Shown: positions 47,082-58,700 of the stretch, in pieces
How positions within the stretch are numbered: position 1 is the first letter of the stretch
How the letters are laid out: each line of letters opens with the position of its first letter
Assembly (NCBI RefSeq): GCF_016802725.1
Contig: NC_052668.1
Span: 20,764,501-20,828,500, forward strand
Length of the DNA stretch: 64,000 bases
DNA from: Solenopsis invicta
Lineage: Eukaryota; Arthropoda; Insecta; Hymenoptera; Formicidae
Direction of reading: 5' to 3'
Position numbers and translations under genes: made by a program
Notes under the pieces: model-generated
What the model saw: the letters and a program-made list of their open reading frames with translations, nothing else
The model's database searches: none
Told to the model about the DNA's origin: nothing

Positions 47082-49364
47082 CTTTTTCGGTCTTCAGATT
47101 CACCTTGTTGAGTACGTAATGATGATTCTGCTAGTTTGATGATATTATACGCAGTAGTGGAGAGACTGATCGACAGTGGTCAGCACATTCTCTCTACTTG
47201 ATACGCACACGTTTTACCGGTTATCTTGTGCTATATATACATGTATTGCGACACATGTATAAAACACGTTTATCGTATTAGTCGATGCGAGTTAATCTTT
47301 CGATCTAACCATTACTCAGCAAAATGTTAAGATGTGAATAAAAATAAAATATTTCTCATTAGTTGCATACTTATTCATGAGTAAAATTATGCCGTATTAA
47401 TAATTTGCTATGTGACATTTTCATATCGTAGAATTAATTATGTAACTATTCTGATATGCGTGAAAAACACGAGTGAGCCTTTCAAACATGTTGATTTATT
47501 AAAGTTGATTGCACTTAACCTAGTTTTAAAACGCGGCAATTTAGAGAAATGTAATTTCATTATATCTAAATTGAGCTCTCGAATATTTACGTAGCGTGAA
47601 ATGTTGCACCTTGCAGATTTTACGTCACAATATTTCACGGACTTGTAGAAATTGAAAAATATTTGTCTTGAGCTGCACTTGCAGTTGCTTGAAGTAAAAC
47701 ATATTTTTTTCTTTTAATGTGTATTCAAGGGAAAGGGATTGTAAAAGAAAAACTATAAGTACAGGCCATATTTTTTTAGCAAAAATGACTAAAATTGTCA
47801 GAAATTTATATTTGATGTTGATTTGTTAATTTTTGCAACACTGCGGATTAAAAATCGCTAATATTCTTTTTTTCAAATAACCCTGACACATATTCGATGA
47901 TTCGATAGTCAAAGGTTAGAACCTTTCTGAACCTTTGGAGCTTTGGAGCATCTCTTTGACCTAGCATAATCTTGATCTTGCATGTTCACGTCGGCTTCGT
48001 TTAGAGAATGCGACCAAATGCGACGACCACACGCGTGGGTTAGATGAATTGTTTACGATTGGCGCGTGTTGGCTGATTCGATTGGCTCCTCGCTAGTGGT
48101 CGCGTTCTCCACGTGCGCGTCGATTTGATCTCCCCGGTGTTGAGGCAACCAGTCATTCTTCAGAACGCTCGCGTCGTACGTTCGCTCGTTGGAAACGCTC
48201 CATTCACCGCTCACGCTCCGCGAGGTGAACGTTCTAATATTATCGAGGAAAGTTCTCGAAGCGACCGCGTGTAACGCAACGAAAACGCGCCGTCGACGAT
48301 GGAGTCGTGCCAGACCGATTCCGCCATTTTATAAGCTAGTTTCTTTTTTCATCGTAGCGATTGAATAAAATTAATGCGACCTGCTGGCTAAGCTGGCTTC
48401 CGGGCAAACAGGTCGCCGCGTAAAGTTCCGAGAAGAGATGAGAATAACGGGGCCGAGGCGACGCTGACGTATCTCGTTTCGGTTGAGCGTTCGTCTTGGA
48501 CGTGAGAAAGCGTACAGTACTCGTTATCCCTGATCTTTTCAGTCTTTTCATCTAATTAATTTTCATCATCCAATTTAATTTAATTCCGGGTAACTGCTAC
48601 TTTGGACGGAGCGCAGTAAGCGCAGTTGCTTTCCGAGAAATCTTAATCACGCTCCCCCGTCGCGAAGAGGTGGTTTTTAAATCGAGGAACTCTCCAGTCG
48701 AGGAGCCGAGGCAAGCGGGTCGCGCGTGCGCGACTGTTTGATCGCTGACGCAAGGGAGTACGTCAGCTGTTTTGTTAGACTCTCTCGCGGCGGATAGACG
48801 TGCGTGTGCGTCCGTCGTCGTCGTCATCGTTGTTGTCGTTGATCGTTGTCGTCGTCGTCGTCGCCGTCGTTGCCGTTGCCGTCACCGTCACCGTCGTTGT
48901 CGGGAGATGCATCGGGTGTTGTATTGTTGACTTGGTGGGGCATCTCTCTCTCTCTCGCGCAACTTTCGTCCGTCACACGGCAACGGGCTCTCGCGCACCT
49001 TTGTTCGCCGTACGCGCGCGTGAGAAGAACTGCGTGCGCGTTTCCGTGCGATTCTGCGTGCGGACGACGCGTTCGCGTGCGTGTCGCCGTCGCCGTCGCC
49101 GTCGAGGCATCACGCGCTCGCTCTCGCTCTCGCTCTCGCTCTCATCGCCTCGGATCGGATCCTCGGGAGAGCGACCCCGATTGATCCCGCGGGACGTAGG
49201 ACGTTCCGCGCGTGTGGGAGACGTCCGTCCCGGACCCCGTCGTCCGTGACTACTCTTGACGCGACAGAATCGGAAACGTCCTCGTTCGTAGTGGTAGACA
49301 CACATTGTGATACTCCGATAGATAGAGAGAGACAGACAGAGAGAAGAGTAGAGAGTGGAAAAAC
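47082..49364. promoter_or_regulatory. Divergent spacer between MGST1 and UBE2R
   Basis: This 2.3-kb gap separates two genes transcribed away from each other. The MGST1 side is AT-rich. From about 47990 to 49364 it becomes strongly CpG-rich, with GTC/GCC trinucleotide tracts (about 48811-48901 and 49081-49107) and a CGCTCT run at about 49114-49143. The CpG-rich part probably holds the UBE2R promoter and 5' UTR. Arginine- or serine-rich reading frames here come from the simple repeats. Confidence 0.5.
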
Positions 49365-49538
49365 ATGGCACAGCCGACGAGCAGCGCGCTACGGGCGCTC
49401 GCCCTGGAATACAAGAGCCTGCAGGAGGAGCCCGTCGAGGGCTTTCGCGTCAAACTGGTCAACGAGGACAACATGTTCGAGTGGGAAGTCGCGATCTTCG
49501 GTCCGCCCGACACTCTCTATCAGGGCGGATATTTCAAG
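49365..49538 (+). CDS. UBE2R2: UBE2R exon 1
   Basis: It encodes 58 codons from MAQPTSSALRALALEYKSLQ to YQGGYFK and ends at phase 0 before GTACCC. The start matches the MAQ start of vertebrate UBE2R. Read-through past the donor enters a repeat that would encode poly-arginine, which is not part of the protein. Confidence 0.96.
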
Positions 49539-49682
49539 GTACCCTGTGCTTGTCCTGTTTACGGTGCTGCGTATATGTGCGCGCGTGTCTGTATTTACGC
49601 GAGTCGCACCGAGCAACGACGGCGAGGTATCGATGGTGGCAGCTACGCGTTCATGCTATGCGCGTCCCGTCGTCGTCGTCGC

Positions 49683-49722
<40 letters not shown>

Positions 49723-52700
49723 CGTCCCCGTCCCCGTCCCCGTTCCCGTCCGCGTCCCCGTCCGCGTCCCCGTCCCCGTCCCCGTCCCTTCTTGGTTATG
49801 TCGCGCGTTTCTCGCTACGTGCGTCGCGTCCCACTCCATATATTCGTTGCTCAATAATAATTTTCATGAGTTGAAAGGAAAAAATGTCACAGAATAATGA
49901 TTTTCAAAACTAAGAATAATATTATGAAAGTCATAGTGTGCTCTTCAGAGATAACTATTGTAATATTGAAATGAAAATATAAAATATTTAGTTGAAATTT
50001 GAGATTATTAAATTCTTTAAAAAGAAGATTAAATTATACATATATGAGCACGATTTTTATTGAAATATACTCCAACAGCACTCCATTGATATCATAGAGA
50101 CGTCATTAAGACGTTATCAAAACCTCATTTGATGTCATCTTTGCTGGGATGATATCGTACGAATATTCTAAAATTTTTTGCTTGTATATGAAGCATCAAT
50201 TATAGAATATATCGATTTTAATTTGAGTCGGATACTGTTTGATACTGTTTTTATCTGTGTATAGTCGTGAGCTAAAAGGTTGCAACACATTTTCTTCGAT
50301 TGTTTTGGAAATGTAGACTTGCTCATTAAACGGCGAACGTCATTGGTTCTTACCTGTGGATCCAACCAATTAAGCATCAAACCATCTACTATCAAAAAAA
50401 ATGTGTTGCTACCTTTTAGCTCACGACTATACTGCTGAAATAAACAAAAGCGCGTTGTGCAAGATATGATTTTTAAATCGCATAGCGATACTTCACACAC
50501 ATAGATATATATATATAACATTCTACTTTTTACGATAAAATGCGGATAACGCGTGCTTTAACTTGCCGCATAATGTAGCTCGACGTTATTGACTGTTTCG
50601 GTTTGCCAGTAAATCCATACGTGTACAAGTACACGGATTCTATTCCTGGTGATGTGATATATTAGAATATACTTATCGCCGCGCGATATCGCGAACATGC
50701 ATTTGCAATATTCACCCCAGATTCTCTAATACACTAAAAATATCTAATATTGAAAAAGGGACGATAGAAAGTTCATATCAATTTGACATATTATTTGATA
50801 ATGCGATCATAATAAAGATTATTATAATCGTTACTGCAATTAGATATCGAATTGAATTATCCTTTATATTTTAATAATAAATTAAAGATCTGCAGATCTC
50901 GATGCGGATAGTTTGCATCGAAATTTTAGATTTCTGAAAATTCTAAAAATAAACTAGCTCGATAAATTACATTCTAGCTGCATTAATCAGGCACTTATAT
51001 TTTATAGTCTATTCTAAAAATGAGTTATTTATTTGCCTGTTTGTTCTCGTAAAGACTCTTGAAGTGATTTTAATTACGTAGATTGTTGTAAAATATTGTT
51101 ATCGAAATAAATTTGGATCGTATCGTTACTGTGTCATACGATCCAAAACATTTATAAGACAAGGAAACAAAGGTCTGTCAATCGACGCCTATAATTAACT
51201 CGATAATGAAACGTATGAGTCTTTTATCGTCGTCAAATGTTTGCACGTGTGACAATGCGGAATTTCACGTTCGCTGCATTGAGTGCGCTTGTTTCCTATC
51301 CTTGAGCCTTGTTTATCTCGGAAACTCGAGCGTTTTCCTGCCAAGTGAATTTTGATGACGATCACACGCGAGTCATTGAGACTATACCTTGACCGACTGA
51401 TGACAAAATGCTGGCTTACAATTGGATCTTCCCCCTTTCTCATTTGCCGAAGATGAATTCTTTTTGCATCAATCTCTAAAAGAAAAAAAAAGATAGGAAA
51501 TAGGGAACGTAGCAGTGAGATAAGAATTTGACCTTACCTTTTGTTGGATTTACAATCGACATTTTGTCTCTTCAAGTCATCCTTAAAAATTTCATATTAG
51601 ACGATCGAAAAGATGTGAAGAGTAAATGACGAGTAAATGAAGTACGCGCGTTCGGCGAGAAAAAAAAGAAGACGGAAACACGTCTTCTTCTTTTTTTCAC
51701 GAGCCAGCGCAGTTGCAGCGTAGCGGCAAAAGGAGGCTTTAATTGGCTGGCCAGGTTAAACGGCGGAGACTGCAAAATGAGTTCTGTCATTGCCGCCGCG
51801 GCTGCAAAGTTTTTGCATGTCCCGTCCGCTTTCTAAACCACTCTCTGCCTCGTCGTGAACGAGTGAACGCCTATTCACGTAACGCAACGTATCTTCCCAC
51901 AACGTAACCGACGCGGACGGTAACGAGCGCGGCGTTTCTTGCGAACGGCGAACGGCGCGCGGCGTACACCTTGCGCATGGAAATCCCTCTTGGTGGTTAT
52001 TTCGAAAGACTGCGTCCACCGCTTCGCTCGTAGCACCGGATTAATCTGTTATCCGTTTTACCGTAATCGCGTTAGCCCTTAACCGGTGAATGCTCGCGTT
52101 GCGCTGTGCTCAGGTAAACAATCGCTTTAATCTTACGCCGCGTTTGAGATATCTTCGTGAATGAATAACTTTACATATCTCCGTTTCATTGTCTAGAAGT
52201 CTAGAGAGGGTTACGAAGTTTCTCGCTTTTATTTACAGCTTTTTCTAGTCAATTTGAAATCCAATTTTTCCGTTACTAAAGTTTCGCGAGATTAAACGGC
52301 TGTTAAATAATAAATTAAACTGTTCTTTCGAGCTTTAGATGAATCGAGTTTCATAGTGCAGATATACGAGCTTTTTATGCCTTATTTAGCTTGAGATAAC
52401 CCAATCTAACTTTACGCAATACAAAGGTATAGTAACGTGATGCAACGGAGGCTTATTAAAATCAGAAAAGAACGTTACGTCGCTAAGAACGTGTCGATGC
52501 TACAAAACAACGTTGAACGCGCATTGTGCATGCACATAATCGGATCACGCCTCCTTCATTCATTTTTAATCATCACTGCCTTTTAAACTGAAGCGGAAAA
52601 GTTCGATCTGCCTGGTGTTACGTCCTAGAAACGTAACGCACGAGAGGCATGCGACTTGTCGACTCAATATTAATAATTTTACTGAATGTTAATTATCATA

Positions 52701-55700
52701 TCAAAAAATTAAAATACCTAAGTATCAATATCATACCTATACGAAGTATTTTTTTCACGCTTTAATAGCACGTGTGACGGAGATATCGATTCTCACGTAT
52801 GCTTTTGATCGATAACGACAATTATGACGATCCTCTCGCAAGATCACGTTCTACTTATCGGGAGTCACCCTTGATCAAAATTTATGCACGGCTCGGTAAA
52901 AGGCGAGGAACGCCGATACGGCTGCCAAGTTACATAAAATGCCATCGAGCATTGTCTCGATTCTATTCCTGGGTGCAAGCAGGCCTTTACCGATCGGCAC
53001 AGTCGACCAACTTTCACCTAATCTCATTCCGCTTAAGACGATCGCGCGACGGTTCGTCGCCGATGCACGAAAAATCGATCCGCTATCGGACCGAGCTTAC
53101 GTTTTTCGACGCGGCCTAACTTCGCCGCGCGTTTCATTTTCCACCAAGTCCGTCCCGATCAGACTTTATCCTTTCACCTCGCGAAGAAATGGCGGGCATC
53201 TCGCTTCACGAGTGCCAGAACGCGTGGTGGTTTCGCGATAATACGACTGCGAATCGATAGTCAATACCGCGAATCTTTAGAAGTCGCGGTCGTGCCGATT
53301 CGTTCAGATCTGCGATTCTGATAGGAAACGTATTTGTTATATCTTGCGCATGTTGAAGAAGCCAAAAGTTATTTTTGTCGTTTCCTTTCTTCTCGTTGCT
53401 CGTCGAGGCGAAAAGAGTCTGATCATTGCAAAAGTAAATGTGATACTTTTACTTGTACCTATAAAATTTCTATTTATTTTCTTAAATCTAAAAAAACGTT
53501 CTCAATTATGCGAATGAAATGTGATTTCACTCAAAATACTGTTAACGTAAGAAAAATATGAGTAGTAGCTAAGTTAAAAATGGAATAGATCGAGCGATCG
53601 TCTCGCATCTGTGAAAAAGTCTGAACGTCATCTGCTGTCAAGTATGACACGATTGGATAGTTTTAAAAGTCGCCACCTAGCTTACACAACGTCGCGTTAC
53701 GTTGACCAGAGTTGCTTATTGTCGAAGTAGGTCGCGAAAATTTGTAGGTCACACGATGGAGCGACGAAAGACGCCGTGCCGAGGTGATAGTTCCATTCCC
53801 GAGCAACCTGCAAAAATCCTCACGATTCGTGATCTCTCTTTTGCAAAAGTGGATCTCGCGATGAATAACTGTTGCGACAAATTCAAATGAGATTTTGCTG
53901 TAAAAATAGAAAGCTTGTGCCGTAGACGATTCTCGGAATATTTCCATGACAGTGCCACGTAAGATCGCTCGCTGATAATCGTGCGATCGATATTTCATCG
54001 GAAAACTTCTGCACTGTTTTATTTTAAGGGAAGTCGACATCATTAAATAAAAATTATAAATATAACGTTTAATTTTTTTACGAGCGGATTAATAGTAAAG
54101 GTTACGTTGAATATTATCGATCGTTACGTTAACGAGATAGGAAAGACGAAGGAACCTTTTCGGCTATGAGCCATCAGTTCCATTTTGATTGAACAAACAG
54201 TTTCGGCAAATTAGCTGTAGCGAAAATTGTTGGAAGGTGCAACGAGACAATTTACGGATACACGTGGAGCAAGGGGCGGGCGGACGAGCAATCCCCGAGT
54301 AGAATTTTCGTGACACTGTGAGCGTGTAGTCGGTAGAAAGTAGGTTAATTCTAGAACGCGGTTATCCCGGAGGACGAGGTGGATATTTGGGCCATGACCA
54401 GGTCGCGATCAATATAGCGTCCCGACGGCGAAGCCTGCATCGAACAACCAGACGCCCCTTTCGCGCTCTGGAATGGAAATCGATATCGTCGCAGATTCCC
54501 TTGGAGATTCCGAGCCCGATCGAAATATCGGATCTTATCGACGTCGGAGCCCGCCGTGCTCCGATTTTACATCTTGTTATCTCGACTACGTTCTAAACGG
54601 CCATGTTGCTCCACTTTCGCAGCATCGGAAAACTCCGATGTGTTCATTTACAGATCGTAGACCAGAGTAATTAACTTGCACCGCGTTAATTCGTTTTCAT
54701 CAATTCGAATCTCGTCGGTCCGAGAAACAAATCATCCTCGCGCCATTTGTCAATTTTCAACAACTTGGTAAATCGTTGCGCGAGGACGAGATTAGAAAGT
54801 TTATGTGAAATTGATTGCATGAAACTAAAACTCGGCGAAGAAGTTTGTTGTAGTTTTTCGCAAAGGTTCGCATAGGCAGGTACTAAAACCGGTATAACTT
54901 CGTTGAGTTCACCACTTATATTTTGGTGCTGTACACACGCGGGAACATTTCCCACGTTGCTCGTGAGAATAGAACCGACGACCTTATATACTAAGGTAAG
55001 GCAGAGGCAAGGCACGCGTGTGGCGCGTTGGATATTGAACTCACCGAAATTATAACGGTTTCAATTCAAGACGAGAGAGAGAGAGAGAGAGAGAGATAGA
55101 GAGATAGGATAGGAGAGGACGCGTGGGCGTCCCGACGCCGCGACGACTCGAAACCGCGAGTCGCGAGTCGCGAGTCGAATGTTGAGAATATACTCTGACT
55201 AAGCTTGCGATTCGTTATGTTACAGGCACACATGAAGTTCCCGCCGGATTACCCGTACAGTCCACCGAGCATTCGTTTCATGACAAAAGTTTGGCACCCG
55301 AATGTATATGAGGTGAGTGAATATATACGAGAATTATCGATCCCCCGCATGCTCTCTCTCCCTCTCCCTCTCCCTCTCTTTCGACCCTTTCCTTTCTCTC
55401 TCCTACGTGTGTGTGTATACGTGCGTACGTGCCCTCCCCGTCTCCCTTGCGTCCCTTTTCCGTTCATCCGTCCCGCTCTCACCCCGTTCTCACCACCACC
55501 CTACTCTCACCGCGCCACCCCTCGCAGTATAACGACCGTCCCGCTCGTCCGTCCGCCTCTCTTTATCTTCCACCCTCCGCCGCCATAGCTTTTACAACCA
55601 TCAGCTTTTACATCGTCACTTTCAGCGCTTGTGAAACCACCCGGCCCGTCCAAACCCCGGGCCGTTCGTCGTTTCCATCGAGACGCGGCCGCGGCCGCGT

Positions 55701-58700
55701 CCGCGGGGCGGGGATCGGGAAGGGAAAAAAAGAAAGTAAAAACAGTCGACTCGAAAAATTGCACGTTGCGTAGTACTTCTCGCCCGAGGTTGCATTCATG
55801 TATCGACGTATCACCGCTACCACATTCTTGAAACGTCCGGCCGTACTATATTTATCGCGGGGCACACGTCGTCACGTTCGACGTTCGTAAAACTCCGCGA
55901 TTCCCGTTCTTTCGCCACATCCGTCGACGTGCGAATTCGCGCGGCTGCGGCGATTAGCGGGAAACGAGTCCAGCCGACGACGAGGCGACGAGGCGACGAT
56001 GCGACGAGGCGACGAGTTGACACAGCGACGAGGCGACGATGCGACGAGGCGACGAGTTGACACACCGCTGCTGATAATCCACGACGTTTTTACGAGGCGA
56101 TTGATCGTCGTGTTGTCCACCACTTTAAAAGGTCGAAAGCACGACGGCCGTTTCCTGTCTGCCAAAGTACTATATCGCGACATTTAAACCCCGCTCTCGT
56201 TCGTTCCTTTGTCGTCTAATGTCACGAAATAAAATATCGAATAGAATAAGGTACATCAAAATATATTCTCCGCCTTCTTAAATCAATCAAAGTATCGCAC
56301 ACCTGACTTGGGCGAGTGTGGCCAATAAGTAGTACAAAATATTGAGATTAGCAAAATATTTTGCAGACCGTATCGTTCGAAATGGGAATAGTCGGGGAAT
56401 GAAGAAAGGAACATTTCCGCATTCTTCGTACGTATTGTCAGTAGTACCATTCGCGTTTGCACAAAAGTATCGCATTCTCATACGCTTATCGACCTCGGTC
56501 GCCGCATCTCTTCGCTCGCTACTCGTCGTATATGACCCTTCGGCGGCTAGCGAAGCGAAGTCAATGACCGTCGAAAGCCCATGTGGACATCCGTGTCCAC
56601 TCGCCCGTCGTCGATAGGGATGGTAACGACGGGAACGTGTTATGAGTAACGAGGCAAACACGAATATATATTTTTTTTTAAAGGTCTGGGCTGTCGAAGA
56701 GAGGATATTAAAGTTTGTGAATTGTAGACTGTAGATAGTTATTCTCACAGTGCTTGGTTACAAACGGAACGTGCTTGTAGTGTAGTATGAAAATAACAGT
56801 AAAATAACATGGTTGATGTATCGTACAGAAATATGCGAAAGCGAATGTAAAATCGAACATTTTAAATCATCATTTCCTTCCTATCTCGGTTCGAGTGTTC
56901 ACAAAACAATTTACTTATTTGCTAATCAATTGATAAACTTCTTCTTACGTAACTGCAATTATTTTGCAAACAGTTCTCATGTTTATCGTAGAGGAAGGTG
57001 ATGTTCTTTTGACCCGTTGCACCGTTGATTATGCTATTTTGTGCAACCATTTATTGAAGTTACTAATAAAAGTAAAAATATATAGTTCGACTTTTAAAAG
57101 TGCTTTATAGCTTAGAATGTTAATAATAAAAAAATTATGTCGCTATGAAAAATCATTTATTGTTTGAGCACATGCAAAGTAATTTGTAAGTTTTTCGTCT
57201 TATAAATTATATTTGAATTGTCTATATTATTAAGTAGATTATTTCGAAAAAATTAATTACATTCAACACTCACTAAATTTTAATCTACAATTTATAAAGT
57301 TACAACAAATAGAAAATAAGCAAAGATTTTATTTTTGATCAGTAAGAAATATTATATTTTGAAAAAGATGAAAGTATAACAAAAAGTCAAGTAAGTTAAA
57401 GGTAAAGTTAAAGGTGAAGATAAAGGTCAAGATAAAATTTTGAAAAAGATATTAAAAGAAAATTTTATTTTTAATAAGATTGAATTTGTAACATGAAATT
57501 CTATTCTTATGTTATTATTTTGATCAAAATAATTTTCATATATTTTATAAAATTACGTAAACTTTACGCAATGTAAAAAAATGTTAAAAATAATGTAAAT
57601 ATGTAAAATTATTTTTTCTTTATATTTTTTTATCTATTGGTCAGAAATACATTATGGATGTTATACCTTTGATCAAAATTCAATTTTTTTTTCTTAAAAA
57701 AATAAATATTAAAAAATAACAATTTAAATATACAAAAAAATATACATAAATGTCAATACTTGAAAAAATATTTTAGAATTGTTTTTGTATTTTTAGATAC
57801 TAAAATAAAACTTAAACGATAAAAAATATCAAAATTTGTCAAAATGGCACATCACTTTCCTCTATATTTCGTCTACGCTAAATGTTTGTTTTATTTGTAT
57901 TTCAGTACATTTTAATTCAAGATAGTAATGGAATCTTTTCACTCTGTACATCGTGTTCATTCTTTACGTTACGTGTGATCATAGCGAAGCGCTACTCACT
58001 GCAAAGTGAAAATCTCGATCTCTACACAAGGCAGACTATAAAAGAGTAGCTCTCGGTTATACAAAGGAAATTAATCATACGCGGAGAAGCCAACTTATCT
58101 CGTTTCTTCTTTACCGCGTGAAATTTTATTTTGATGATAATCTGCGCATTGCGCAAATCCTCAAGGAAACAGTACTTACTCCAATATATAGAGATCTTTC
58201 ACAATCGAAGCAGACCGTTGTAAGTTTACTCGATATACCCGCACGACTTAACACGTGCACGATTCGCTCTTCTCTCGCAGCCCAACTTTCCCCGTCGTGA
58301 AATTCATATTATTTGTACGCGTGTGTATCTTGCGCATTACGCGAATCTTCCTCGGTTTTCTTTTCGTCGGCGCGTAAATCACATAATGTACAGTAAATAC
58401 GGTACAAACTACCGTTTTACCTGTACAATTAAGAATAAGAAACATTGTTTCATTTATCTTCTTGTATGCGGAATATATGCTGGATTTTATATTAAGTATG
58501 TATTGCATCTATTAATTTTAAAATAATAAAGAAACTACTAAAAAATTATAAATTATTATATATTAAAAATAATACAAAAAATTCGGCGACGATCCTCTAC
58601 CTGAATCAAAAATTATTTTAATAGAAGTAAAAATATGCTGTAGAGAAAATATATTATATTAAGAAATAATGAAAAAAAATCTAAATATTTTAATATAAAT

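Larger units (their letters stand above)
49539..55225 (+). other. UBE2R intron 1 (5.7 kb)
   Basis: It opens with a repeat block at 49666-49788, then becomes AT-rich with a mariner-type MITE at 50262-50429. CpG-rich patches occur at about 51780-52080, 52840-53280 and 54230-54660. A GA repeat lies at 55073-55108, before exon 2. I see no convincing exon or nested gene. Confidence 0.65.

Noticed and set aside
47583..47640. Possible microRNA-like hairpin with CGTGAAATGTTG and CAATATTTCACG
   Set aside because: The stem is only 12 pairs with a wobble and a loop of about 21 bases, too short for a miRNA precursor.
48597..49301. Several Arg/Ser-rich open frames upstream of UBE2R
   Set aside because: They arise from GTC, GCC and CTCT simple repeats in all frames and resemble no protein.
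49539..49874. Extension of the UBE2R first exon into an Arg/Pro/Ser-rich tail
   Set aside because: The frame runs through a simple repeat after a GT donor, and the true continuation of the UBC domain is found at 55226.
50168..50521. 117-codon minus-strand frame over the mariner-type MITE, possible transposase fragment
   Set aside because: It contains both inverted ends and flanking DNA, has none of the mariner catalytic motifs, and the element is too short.
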